Below are positions 53,173 through 63,972 of a stretch of DNA of 64,000 nt, one piece after another. The stretch lies in contig CM042692.1 of assembly GCA_023614405.1 (NCBI GenBank), forward strand, positions 122,939,503-123,003,502, written 5' to 3'. The notes below the pieces were generated by a model. It had not been told where the DNA came from, did not search any database, and saw only the letters and a program-made list of their open reading frames with translations. The position numbers and the translations under genes were made by a program. This stretch comes from Avena insularis. Taxonomy: Eukaryota > Streptophyta > Magnoliopsida > Poales > Poaceae. How positions within the stretch are numbered: position 1 is the first letter of the stretch; each line of letters starts with the position of its first letter.

Positions 53173-53484
53173 AGTATATTAGTACTTTTTTTTGAGGAAA
53201 GTATATTAGTACTAGTACACTAGTATAGTACTAGTAATCATTTATTTTCTTAGACATATGCTCACCTCTGTCCACGCGATGTACACGCTGAGAGAATAAA
53301 ACGTGGGTAGGGTAAAAGAGGGCAACAATGAAGAGGGGTTGAAGGCGGTTCGGTGCCAGAGGAAAGTTATGATGGGTTCCTGGCACGAGGTACTCCTGCG
53401 GCCACTCTACTAGTAGTAAATTTAAGGACCTATGCACACAAAAATATTGTGTGTTTTCTCTCTCCTTTGCTGCCTCTCACCATC
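53173..53484. repeat. 315-bp direct repeat, third copy, cut by Tat C
   Basis: Matches 50113-50432 up to CTCACCATC, where TGACATGGG of Tat C begins. CCATC (53480-53484) is the expected left target duplication of Tat C; the copy at 50113-50432 shows the uninterrupted sequence ACCATCCATTC. Confidence 0.92.
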
Positions 53485-53968
53485 TGACATGGGTATACCC
53501 TTTAGGTACTCGAGTTTAGTATATACGGTCTAGATACGGTGGAAGCCCACGGCGTTGCCACGGCCCAATAAAGACTTCGAGTGGTCCACGGACTCTCGAT
53601 TACTTGCGAGATAAGAAGAAGTTCAAAGATAGAAAGTTTAAAGGGAAACCCCTAATCTGTAACCGACTCGACCTGCTATCCGGGACCTGGCTTATCTATA
53701 TAAAGGCTAGGAGGGGGCAACGAGGACACACGCAACCCTAGTTTCCACAACTCTCGCCAGATTGCATCTGCGCGCCCCTGTAATCTTCGATTCCTTCGTT
53801 AATTCCAAGAGTAGACAAGCAAGAGTAGGGACCTCTACAAGGCATGAACCTGGGTAAATCTTGCGTCCCTGTGTGCTTGTTTGCTAGCCAATTGATGCTT
53901 CCAGCGCTCCCTCCTTCTCCAAAACCCAAGTTCATAACAATGGGCATTGACGAGTTAAATCCTCGTCA
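53485..53968 (+). mobile_element. 5' LTR of Tat C
   Basis: 484 bp, TGACATGGG...CCTCGTCA, followed by a primer site. It contains a TATA box and the downstream leader typical of a gypsy LTR. The ends do not resemble the Tat B LTRs. Confidence 0.85.
53696..53706 (+). promoter_or_regulatory. TATA box of the Tat C LTR
   Basis: CTATATAAAGG, 273 bp before the LTR end, followed by AACCCTAG-rich leader sequence. Confidence 0.7.
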
Positions 53969-53970
53969 AT

Positions 53971-53987
53971 TGGCGCCGTCTGGGGGA
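53971..53987 (+). other. Primer-binding site of Tat C
   Basis: TGGCGCCGTCTGGGGGA two bases after the LTR, a form common in grass gypsy elements. Confidence 0.8.
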
Positions 53988-54407
53988 ATTGGGAGTGTTG
54001 ATGTTGCAGCTTCTTCGGCCTCATCAACCGCGATCTACAACTCCGCAACAGTTGAGATTCGCCAGCTCTTCGGCGCGTTCGACTTCACCATCCATACGCC
54101 GGCCACTCACCCGGCTTTCGAGTCCGTGGGCAACGGAATCAGCCTGGTGATCGGGAGCTTCCGCTTCCAAGTTGGTCAGATGGGCACACTTTGCATGCCT
54201 GACCAGCCAACGGCATCCACGATTGCTCCAGCATCGTGGTTCCCGCCACCAATCGGTGTCCTCGGTGAGCTCAACACCTTAGCAACAGTTGAGAGCAAGG
54301 ACAGCGACAGCAGTCGCGGATCCGGTCTGGGTGGCCTAGCGATGGAAGATGGGGTTTACGGCTCCGGATCCGAAAGTTGCTGAAGCAATAGCTTACCCAA
54401 CCACTTC
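53988..54407 (+). pseudogene. gag: Gag leader/N-terminal region of Tat C
   Basis: Frame open to 54383, coming in from the LTR. The text is Ser/Thr/Ala/Gly-rich with no domain. It probably encodes the variable N-terminus of Gag or an upstream reading frame. A shift near 54380 leads into the following gag frame. Start not determined. Confidence 0.4.
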
Positions 54408-55341
54408 ATGTGCGCCGTCATCAATGCCAACGAAACCAGCGCCAATCGCGACAACGGTGGCAACGGCCCTAATCCACCTCCACCCGACGGTGGCATACCT
54501 AACGGCGGACCACCCAATAGTGGCAATGGCGGCAATGGCTCACCCGTCAACAACGGAGGGGCAGTAAAACCTCCAACCATGGTCAACGAACACACTGGTG
54601 AACGTGTCATGATCAAGTTCAACAATCTCGAGTGGGCCTGCTGCTGAGAAGCTCTGCGAGGCAATCCTCTGCCTCCAGGCACGTCGCAGGAAATGCTGAT
54701 GGGCTACCATTGGCTACTAAAGGAGGAGTACAAACGCCAGCTACAAACGATCGCGCAACTCGAAGCGCGTAAAAAGGCGGCGGAAGAGTCGAGTCTTCGA
54801 AGGGCCGAGCTCTCCTCCCATAGAGGATCCTCCTCCAAGGGCAACGAGTACGTGGCCAACAAGAGGCAATCTCGAATGGCCCACCTTACCGAGCAAGAAC
54901 GCATAGAAGCTGCGAAAGTCCTCGACTTCAGCTCTATGACAGTCGACACCCGGGGCAACGTGGTCCCAAAGATGCCGCAAGCAGCGGTGACAGCGGCCAC
55001 CATGTACCTACTCAACAACCAGCCACCAGTTGGATATCCCCGAGCTCCCGTGCAGCGATCTACGATCATGGGCTTGGGGTTAATCGAGGCCGCTCTCAAC
55101 AAAGAGCCGACGCTGGAGCCGCAGAAAAACAAGGCTCTGGCAAAACGCTTTTCCTCACCCTCGTCCAGTGATGAAAGTCACGATCTATCTCATCGTCGCC
55201 ACTCATGGCGACACGACCACAACTACGATGCGCGTGATGACATCACGCAACACAAAATCGACAAGTCAAGGGCACGACGTGCCCGCTCGACTGACTTAGG
55301 GGACGAAGACATGGAGCTCTGTGGCGCCAGATGCTTCAGTA
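54408..55341 (+). pseudogene. gag: gag of Tat C, part before the solo LTR
   Basis: A Pro/Gly/Asn-rich stretch (54408-54560), then from 54693 about 216 codons: an Ala/Glu/Arg coiled-coil-like helix (QLQTIAQLEARKKAAEESS), a basic linker and the segment DEDMELCGARCFS. The same boundary in Tat A reads SKDDYEVCEASCFT. A TGA at 54645-54647 separates the first part. The frame resumes after the solo LTR at 56979. Confidence 0.7.
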
Positions 55342-55346
55342 GGGCC

Positions 55347-56973
55347 TGATGGCTCAATGCACGCCGCCCAGAAAAGTGCTGGTGCGTGGTTGATGTAGAG
55401 CTCGTTGGGAACCCCAAGAGGAAGGTATGATGAGCACAGCAGCAAGTTTCCCTCAGTATGAAACCAAGGTTTAATCGAACCAGTAGGAGCAAGGAAACAC
55501 CCCAAAGGTGTTACAAGCTGAGCTTTGGTAGGGCGCACTACCGGTGCTAGTAGCAACATGGAGACCTGCACAACACAACCACAGAACTTTGTCCCCAACT
55601 TGCGATGAGGTTGTCAATCTCACCGTATTTTGCAGAAAACAAAGGATTAAACGTATCGAATGGAAAGAAGTAAAAGTTTGCAGAAAGTAAACACAAAGCA
55701 GTAAACAGTTTATAGATTGAATGTAAAAGACAAGGACTGGGATCCATAGTTCACTAGAGGTGGCTCTCCTTAGATAGATAACATGCTGGGTGAACAAATT
55801 ACAGCGGGGCAATTGACAAACATCGAGAAAGCAATACATGCATATACTAATCATCTTGACTCCTTTGAGACTTGATTGTGCATTACAACATAATACATAG
55901 ACCACCATCCAACTGCATCTATGACTAATAATCCACCTTCAGGTTATCATCCTAACCCCCTCCAGTATTAAGTTGCAAGCAACAGATTATTGCTTTACGA
56001 ACTACGTGTAAAGTAAACAATATGATTATTCTATGAACAAAGGATTGTTGTTATCTCCCTAGTAGCAACAACACATCTAGTACCATAGAGATTTCTGTCA
56101 CTTCCCCAGATTACCAAAGGCATGAACCCACTATCGAGCATAAATACTAACTCTTGGAGTTGCTAGCATCTACTTGGCCAAGATAGCTACTAACAACGGA
56201 AAGCATGCAAGATCACAAATAACAAAGACATGATAGAATCAATAATCAATCTGAAATAGCATCTCAATATCCATCGGATCCCCGTAAACACAACATGCAG
56301 AATTACAAATAGATGATCATGATCATGAACGGAGCTCACAAGATCTAGACATGAAAGCACAAAGGAGGAGAATCAGCCATCTAGCTACTACATGGATTCA
56401 TAGTCCAAGGATGAACTACTCACGCATCACACCGGAGGCTTGCATGGTGATGAAGAAGGCCTCCAGGGTGAATTCCCCTCTCCGGCAGGGTGCCGGGAAG
56501 AGCTTCAGATCCCTCCCGATCTAGGGATGGAGATGACGGCGGCTACAGACTCTTTCGTGGATTTTTGATCGGGAACTTAGGGTTTACATCCCGAGGGCAT
56601 CTTATAGTCGGAAGGGGAGGCCGAGGGGGTGCTAGGGCTGGCCTCACCACCCCCTGGCACGGGCAAGGCTGGGCCACGCGGCCAGGTGGGGTGGTGGCCC
56701 CCTGGCCCCTCTCCGTCTCGTACTCTGGCATCTGATGACTTCCGAAAAAATAGGCACTTTGGCTTTTGTCCCGTCCATTTCCGAGAATATTCATTTTCTG
56801 ACTTTCCTGGAACCAAAAACAGCAGAAAACAGGCAGCTGGCACTGTGGCTCTTGTTAATAGGTTAGTCCAAGAAATCATATGAAAAGTACTCCAAAGTTG
56901 GAACAAAACACAAGAAAGTGGATAAAACCAAGCATGGAACATCAAAAATTATAGATACATTTGCAATGTATCA
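55347..56973 (-). mobile_element. Solo LTR of an Athila-like element in reverse orientation
   Basis: Minus-strand start TGATACATTGCAAATGTATC, with the TGATAC palindromic head; minus-strand end ...CATTGAGCCATCA. It is flanked by GGGCC on both sides (55342-55346 and 56974-56978). No internal region is present, so it arose by recombination between LTRs. The sequence is that of a Triticeae-type Athila LTR (leader block 56460-56730, AACAAGCTCTAC-type tail), a different subfamily from the GGGTCATCA group. Length 1627 bp. Confidence 0.93.
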
Positions 56974-56978
56974 GGGCC

Positions 56979-58030
56979 ATCAGACAAAAGCGAATGCCCA
57001 AGGGGTTCAAGCTCCCATCAGAGAACCCAAAGTTTGATGGCCTGCAGGACCCGAAAATTTGGTTGGAGGACCAGATCTCCTCCGTCAGACTCCACGGCAG
57101 GAGTCGAAGCACGGCCATGCAATGCCTGCAGCTATAGCTGCAGGGTGCCGCTCGAGCATGGCTCTACAAAAAGGCCCGCGTCAATCGAAGAACTGAGGTA
57201 CTTCCAGCAAAGGTCGGGTGAATCGCTATGCTCATACATCCAGAGGTGGTCCATCATCAAGAACTCTGCAGAAAATATCTCGAAGGATCACGCAATCGAC
57301 GAATTCAATGGCGGCGTTCTCCGCATAGAGCTCAGGGAGGAGTTGGGCCGCTCAAAGCCCAAAACAACTGACCACCTGATGGAAATCGCGAATCGGTGGG
57401 CAGATGGAGAAGACTCGGTGAAAAACCACGTTCACTCCGACGACGAAGCAGAACTCGAACGCAAACGCGATCGCTGCAACAAATGTCGAATGCGCATCTA
57501 TGATGATCGCGACGACGTACAACATGGTCGCCGCCGGCTACGCCGATAGGCGTGATGACAACCGCAACAGCGGCTATCGCAGAGGTGGACACCGCAACTC
57601 CGGGAAAACCACGCAGGTATGGCAGCGCCGCACCCGTGAAGAGGCACCCGCGACAACAATTGAGGGCAAACTGTCTGGGCCGTGCAACGTGCACTTCTAC
57701 ATCAACAAGCACAACGGCAAGAAGAAATCCAGCCACCTCCTCAAGGACTTCCACAAGTTCCTCAAGCTCCACGAGGGTTTGGCTCGGATGAATCGCAACG
57801 CAGTCAATAGGGGCTACGGAGTCGCCCCAGGCGCTGTAGCACACGGAGCTCCTCCACCACCACCTGAAGTGCCCCCACCCGCGGCCGCACCGGTCCACAA
57901 CCAAGGCGGCGAGCCCTACCCACGGGCTATGGGCAACATGATGATCCAAAAGGGCGCCCTCGAATCGGGTACAGAAGGCCATCACTCACCAAGTCAACTT
58001 GGCAACAAACTCACCACCACCCACCACTGA
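56979..58030 (+). pseudogene. gag: gag of Tat C, part after the solo LTR
   Basis: Continues directly with IRQKRMPKGFKL and PKFDGLQDPK (56979-57060), then in shifted frames the capsid core (YFQQRSGESLCSYIQRWSII, 57200-57256; RIELREELGR, 57324-57353) and the C-terminal part with SGPCNVHFYINKHNGKKKSS (57677-57735). Stops at about 57134 and further frame changes near 57190 and 57500 break it. The equivalent region of Tat A is 7040-8025. Confidence 0.8.
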
Positions 58031-58039
58031 GTACCTCAG

Positions 58040-58559
58040 TGGAAGTGACTCCTGCATCACCTTCGACAAGCGCGCCAACCCGCACCAAGTACCTCGCCCA
58101 GGCCACTATCACCTCGTACTCAAGGCATAGATTGGAGGCTTCAACATGAGTCGCGTCTTCATGGACGGAGGAAGCGGCATTAACCTCATGTTCGCAAGTA
58201 CCTTGCGAGCAATGAGGATCCCTCTGACCTGCCTAGAGGTCTCGGACACGACATTCCACGGCATCATTCCGGGCAAGGGCATATATCCCCTGGGAAAAAT
58301 CAACCTCGATGTCATCTTCGGCACGCCGAAAAACTTCCGACGCGAACGCATCGACTTCGAAGTCGTCGACTGGCCCTCACAGTACCACTACATCCTCGGG
58401 CGTGTCGTGTTCTCCAGGTTCATGGCAGTACCGCACTACGCCTACCTGCAGATGAAAATGCCAGGCCCAAACAGCGTCATCACAATCAACGAGAGCTTCG
58501 AGAGGTCCGACAGCTGCGATAGGGAATTCAATAGAATTTCTCAGTCCTTCGGCATGTAG
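58040..58559 (+). pseudogene. pol: Aspartic protease of Tat C
   Basis: SRVFMDGGSGINLMFASTLR (58149 onwards) is the active-site box, with DGG as in Tat B. DWPSQYHYILGRVVFSRFMA is the second conserved box. A TAG at 58128-58130 lies just upstream in the same frame. The open part runs to 58559 (TAG). The product would cleave Gag-Pol. Confidence 0.82.
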
Positions 58560-58622
58560 GAAGAACTCGCAAGATTGAAGGAGTCGACAGACAACAGTCT
58601 GCCTCCCCTGAGCCGGCCAAGT

Positions 58623-60094
58623 TCACCCGACATGTCCTTCAACTCGTCGGTGCACACGAAGAAAGTTCAGGCCCACCCATCGGACCCGGCCAAGACGGCC
58701 CTCATCGCCAACAATTTGAGTCCCGCATAGGAACTCGTGCTCGCCGAATTCCTCCGTGAGAACTGGGAAATCTTCACCTGGTGTCCAGCGGACATGCCAG
58801 GGGTCCCCAGGGAATTTGCCGAGCACGCACTCAATGTCAACCCAGACGCAAGGCCAGTCAAACAAACAATTCGGCGATTGTCTGAACCAAGAGAAAAAGT
58901 GGTCGGAATGGAGATCAACAGACTCCTCGACACCAAATGCATGAGATCAAGGGAAGTACCTGGCTCGCCAACACGGTGCTAGTACCCAAAAAGGACACGG
59001 ATATCCTACGGATGTGCGTGGATTTCACCTCCCTGAATAAGCACTGCCCAAAGGATCACTTCCCGCTGCCGCGAATCGACCAGATCATCGACTCCACCGT
59101 GGGATGTGAGCGTCTCTGCTTCCTTGATGCCTACTCAGGCTATAATCAGATTCGAATGAAGGAGGAAGATCAAGAGAAAACAGCGTTCACAATGCCTTTT
59201 GGTGTGTTCTGCTACAACACAATGCCCTTCGGGCTAAAAAACACAGGAGCCACCTATCAGCGGTGCATGCAGGCTTGCCTCAAGAACCAACTTGGTCGCA
59301 ACATCCAAGTCTATGTTGACGACATTGTAATCAAAACCAAAGAAGAAGCCTCGCTAATCGACAATTTACGTGAAACCTTCGCCAACCTCGATCGCTACCG
59401 GATCAAACTCAATCCGGACAAATGCGCCTTCGGCGTACCATCTGGGCAACTACTTGGGTATCTCATCTCCGCAAGAGGGATCGAGGCAAACCCGAAGAAA
59501 ATAAAAGCCATACTGTCCATGGAGAAGCCGAAAAAGGAGTCCAACAGCTGGCCGGGCGAATTGCAGCGCTCAGTCGATTCATTAGTCAAATGGGCGAAAA
59601 GGCACTGCCCTTCTACCAACTTCTCCGCAAAACAGAACAAGTTCGAGTGGACCAATGAGGCGCAGGAAGCATTCGAAGACCTCAAGCGTCTACTATCTAC
59701 CTCACCAGTACTGGTGACCCCACGCGAAAGAGAACCATTGCTGCTATACATTTCCGCCACCAACCAGGTGGTCAGCACGGTGCTCGTGGTGGAACGAGCT
59801 GAGGAAAACAAGGTCCACGGGGTGCAGCGTCCAGTCTACTACCTCAGCGAGGTGCTCACGCCAACAAAACAGCAGTACCCGCACTACCAAAAGCTGGCAT
59901 ACGGCATCTTCATGACAGCCAGGCGACTACGCCACTACTTCCAGGAGCACCCAATTGTGGTGGTCAATGACGCCTCGCTTGGGCACATCCTCAACAACCT
60001 CGACGCCACCGGACGAGTCGCGCTTTGGGGAATCGAATTGTCGCCACGAGACATTACATATGAAAAGCGCGATAAAGTCGCAAGTTCTCCCTGA
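58623..60094 (+). pseudogene. pol: Reverse transcriptase and gypsy RNase H of Tat C
   Basis: The N-terminal part 58737-58960 is in one frame; a shift near 58960 leads to 58937-60094 (385 codons). RT boxes: CVDFTSLNKHCPKDHFPLPR, FLDAYSGYNQIRMK (first catalytic Asp present), MPFGLKNTGATYQR and the active site YVDD (about 59312-59323). Between about 59535 and 59640 a pair of compensating frameshifts replaces the thumb/connection segment. The RNase H part shows YYLSEVLTPTKQQYPHYQKL and ends at ITYEKRD before a shift. Confidence 0.88.
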
Positions 60095-60099
60095 CTTCC

Positions 60100-60590
60100 T
60101 CGTGCACTGGATGGAGAATCAGCTCCCCGAAAAACCAGATATGTCTTACCTCTAGACAATGCACTTCGACGTATCCAAGCGAAAGGATGGAGCTGGCGCA
60201 GGTGTCATACTGACATCGACCCAAGGAGACAAGCTGAAATAAATTCTTCGAATGCAGTTCACCGCCTCCAACAACGAAGCAGAATACGAGGCCCTGTTGC
60301 ATGGGATGCGTATGGAAAAAGCCTGCGGCGCCAGGAGGCTCATCATCTACGGCGACTCCAAGCTGGTCGTCAACCAAACAATGCACGAGTGCGACGCGCT
60401 GAACTAAAATATGATCGCCTACCGCGACCTCTATGATACACTCGAAGGGGACTTTGACGGCTGTGAGCTGCGGCACGTAGGCCGTGAAAGCAACGAAGAG
60501 GCAGACACACTCGCCAACATTGGCTCCACCTGCGTCCACATACCACCTGGGGTATTTCTCGAGCGTATCTGCGAACGCTCCATCAAGCCA
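60100..60590 (+). pseudogene. pol: Second, archaeal-type RNase H of Tat C
   Basis: MHFDVSKRKDG (60160) corresponds to MYFDGSK of Tat A, with Val replacing Gly. NNEAEYEALLHGM, YGDSKLVVNQ and SNEEADTLANIGS follow. TAA codons at about 60239 and 60405 and a TAG at 60153 interrupt the frame. Its place between gypsy RNase H and integrase confirms the Tat lineage. Confidence 0.82.
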
Positions 60591-60689
60591 AAGGCCATAG
60601 ATAAGAAAGTAAGCGCAACAACAGACTCAGGAGCTACGCCGCCCAATGAGCCAATGGCACTCGACGACCTGGAGCTCGACACAGGACTC

Positions 60690-61490
60690 GAGGGACCAAT
60701 GGGAGTCATGATGATTGAGCCATCTTGGACTCAACCCTACATCACATATCTTCTCAGCCAGAGGCTACCGGACGACCCAACTGACGCACAACACATCGCA
60801 CGACAATCAAAGGCATTCGCCGTCATCAACGGTGAACTATACGAGCGCAGCATCACAGGAGTACTCCAATGGTGCCTCTCCAATGCGGACGGAAGGGCTG
60901 TCCTCCTTGACATTCACGAAGGGACTTGTGGGCACCACGTCGGCAGTCGCGCCCTCGTCGCCAAAGCTCTACAAGCTGGATTCTACTGTCCCATGGCCAT
61001 GCGCAACGCCAAGGACATCATCCAAAGATGCAACGCTTGCCAGCGATTCGCGGACAAACCGCACGCACCTGGCGCGGAACTTCGGCCAATACCACTAGCT
61101 TGGCCCTTCGCGCAATGGGGACTCGACATGGTAGGCAAGCTCCCAAAGTCCTCACGAGGAGGCTACGTATACCTCTTGGTCGCAGTCGACAAATTTACCA
61201 AGTGGATAGAGGCCATGCCGGTGACAAACCAATCAGGATCCAGTGCAGTCAAGTTCTTCGAGTCCATTGTCTATCGCTTCGGGGTGCCACACAGCATCAT
61301 CATGGACAATGGAATGAACTTCACCTCTAAAGAGCTCCAGGGTTTCTGCGAATACCTGGGAATCAATGTAAGTTATGCCTCCATAGCTCATCCACAAACC
61401 AACGGTCAAATCGAAAAGGCCAACGGGCTCGTCTGTGGCGGAATTAAGAAGCGACTCCTTAGGCCACTCGAACAAGCCGCAGGGTGCTAG
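60690..61490 (+). pseudogene. pol: Integrase of Tat C, zinc domain and catalytic core
   Basis: Lies in the C-terminal two thirds of an open frame 60411-61490. Zinc domain HEGTCGHHVGS...CNACQRF with all HHCC ligands. DDE core: VAVDKFTKW, IMDNGMNF and TNGQIEKANG provide D, D and E. The frame runs into a stop at 61488-61490 after EQAAGC, and homology continues in other frames. It is the most complete integrase in the window. Confidence 0.87.
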
Positions 61491-61955
61491 CTAGACGAGC
61501 TGCAATCCGTACTCTGGAGCCTACGCAAAACCCAAAAAGTGCCACGGGGTACACCCCGTTCTTCATGGTGCATGGTGTTGAAGCAGTGCTACCCGTAGAG
61601 GTACGCTACAAAGCCCCGTGAGTAGTCGCTTACAGTGAGCAGGAGTCAACCCTTGCACTCGAAGACTCCGTCGACATCCTTGACAAGGCATGGGAAATCA
61701 CAACAGAAGGATCGACGATCTACCAGCAGAACCTGCGCAACTACCACAGCAGAAGGCTACGCCCCAGATCCTTCGTCGAAGGAGACCTGGTCCTGTGACT
61801 GAAACAGCAAGGGCACCTCAAGCTCGAGTCCCCACAGGAGGACCATATGGTTCTGTATAATCCTAGGTGGTGCCTATCGCCTTAAAGATTTCGAGACAGG
61901 AGTCGCATACTCCAACCACTGGAACGTCGCGCAGCTGCGGTGCTTCTACCCTTAG
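61491..61955 (+). pseudogene. pol: Integrase C-terminal region of Tat C
   Basis: Recognisable in changing frames: LDELQSVLWSLRKT, then MVHGVEAVLPVEVRYKAP before a TGA, YHSRRLRPRSFVEGDLVL before a TGA, and a degenerate end. The Tat B equivalent is 18837-18388 (MVYGAEAVLPSDL). Ends near 61955. Confidence 0.7.
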
Positions 61956-62457
61956 TCGTTTTTACTTTTCTTTTCAAATAAGGTTATTCAGCCAGGCTAC
62001 TTAGCCACACATTGTACCTCGTATAAATAAAGCTAAGTGCCCCAAACTCTGAGTTTTTCTATTATTTTTGTCATCTACCTACTCGGGGGCTGCGCCACCC
62101 TTGACACATTTGTTCTATGAACCAATCATGATATCTTGAGTAGCTGACACAATAATTGAACCCTTGACAAACACCAACCCAGCTGCAACGCACCTGGCAG
62201 GTTGGCAAGGTGTTGAGATAAACACAAGTCAGGCTAATGAAAAGGAATCGCATAGTGCCACGCACTCGCAAAACATACGAGCTAACAAGCTCTTTACACA
62301 TCAATGTCAATCAATTATAAACAGCATATATATATGAACTTTACAACACTGGTACATTTATGTGCAGGATACAAGTTAATACTACTGTTGCAACAAAAGA
62401 ACGTGTCTGTTCCTCGAAGAAGTCGATAACTTCCTCCGTTGGCCGATCCACCGCCTG
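61956..62457. other. Spacer between integrase and the opposite-strand genes of Tat C
   Basis: AT-rich with AATAAA at about 62026-62031 as a possible polyadenylation signal for the gag-pol transcript. CTACTCGGGGGCTGCGCC at 62077-62094 resembles a polypurine-type block. No gene seen. Confidence 0.5.
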
Positions 62458-63219
62458 CTAATGAGGAACCATATTCCAGGTTGAACCTGCCGGTGGAGTC
62501 GGTGGACCAGTAGCAACAGCTGCAATATCTACATCAGGCCTATGCAGTCGCACCAGCGATAAAGCAGCCTTGGCACCAGCCACCAACTGCTGCCACACGC
62601 AATCTCGAACTGCAATCAAGTCTTGAAACTTAGCAAGGAGAGCCAATAGGCTCGAAGGAACGACATCTAGCGGAAACATTGTCTGATAGATATTCCTTAA
62701 GCATGGTTGCAATTTCTTCAGAAAATGAAGCACTCGCGAGACATGATCCTGCAGGGTCGCAAGTGCGATTGCACGATCATGATCCACCCAGAAGTACCCA
62801 CTTGCCTGAAGTTGTTCCTAGGTCAGGTCGTTCATGCGAATGGCGATCCTGTCCTTCTCATCTTGTGGATGACGCGCGCTGACAACTATACCAAGCAAGA
62901 GGCAAAAGTATGAAGACAACGAACTACCGCGATTGACTATGAGAAACGATAAGTAGGTAGAAATATAACACTTGAATTGGTCACCCAGTTGTGCCACCTC
63001 CCCTAGTAGATATTGCTCTCGAGCGGTGGCCTTCTCCGCCCTCGACTTCCATACATCCGCGTTACCGCGGAGGACGGGCAGTTCGCGCTCCAGCTGCTTA
63101 ACGTGATCACGCAGTCGTGAAAGCAGAGACAGCTCATCCACCCTTGAGCGCGATTGCGCTAAGGTATCGTTAGTGGATGGAGGATCCCGAGGCTCAGTCG
63201 AAGGACCACTCGATGTGCC
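62458..63219 (-). pseudogene. Opposite-strand gene of Tat C, distal part with an intron
   Basis: Minus strand. A coiled-coil exon (63141-62972: DELSLLSRLRDHVKQLEREL, RGNADVWKSRAEK), then an intron with GT at 62971 and AG at 62880-62879, then an exon to 62458 with a helical domain (SSLLALLAKFQDL, WQQLVAGAKAALSLVRLHRP) and stop. A TAG at about 62818 interrupts it. The layout (coiled coil, then helical C-terminal domain) matches the end of the Tat B opposite-strand gene. Function unknown. Confidence 0.6.
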
Positions 63220-63375
63220 CTATCACAAGACTAGCAAGAGATAATAAGAAGACCAAGCAACACACGGACAAAAACTCAAGTGCATTCAAACATAACAAAG
63301 TGTCAACAGAGACACCCGCCAGCGGCATGTTCTAGACAAAAGGGGTCAAGCTATTAACTATTACAAATATAACTA

Positions 63376-63972
63376 CTCAGGAGCAGCTTGCTTCTTCGAC
63401 TTGGACTTCGGCTTTGGAGGCTTCATCGATTCCGTGGCGGTATCAGATGCCACAGATTTCCCACCGGCCCCTGACGCCGTAGCCTTCGCCGCCTTCTTGG
63501 CTCGCTACAGCTCCTCAGAGTACTTGGCGACTGTGTTGATGATTTGTGGCCCGTACTTGCCACAGGCAGTTGCAAAAGGAGCAAAAACTACCTGTTGACC
63601 ATCTGCGCCGACGGGCATTGCCTTGGAGACCGCAGCAGGATCCACCTCCATGCCATGGGCTTGAACCATCACGAGTGACATGGAAGCGCCAACCGCACGA
63701 AGCGAGTTCTTGAAGTCTGCAGGAATACCTCCAGCAAGGGACTCCACCAGGTCATCCAAGTTCTCTATTAGCTCAGCTTTGGGCGCCAGCTCCTCGCGGA
63801 TGCAACTGAGAACGCCCTTAGCTTTGGTTAGCGTTCCTTGAATGGACGTGCTGTGGTCCTCGACTGCCGCGACAACACCTTCCAAGGCATCATCGCGACG
63901 AAGCGCTTGGGCATCAAAGCTCAAACCGCCAGCATCTACACAGAACAAAGCGTCAGCACAATAGAAAGACAT
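63376..63972 (-). pseudogene. Opposite-strand gene of Tat C, proximal part
   Basis: Minus strand, open from at least 63972 to a TAG at 63505-63507, and in the same frame on to a stop near 63376 after a Lys/Pro/Ser-rich tail (KPPKPKSKSKKQAAPE). The helical domain (ENLDDLVESLAG, SLRAVGASMSLVMVQAHGME) resembles the C-terminal domain of the downstream part, so the two may be duplicated genes. The upstream exons and promoter lie outside the window. Confidence 0.5.

Noticed and set aside
54356..55132. Minus-strand ORFs of 108 and 142 codons
   Set aside because: Antisense shadows of the gag region of Tat C.
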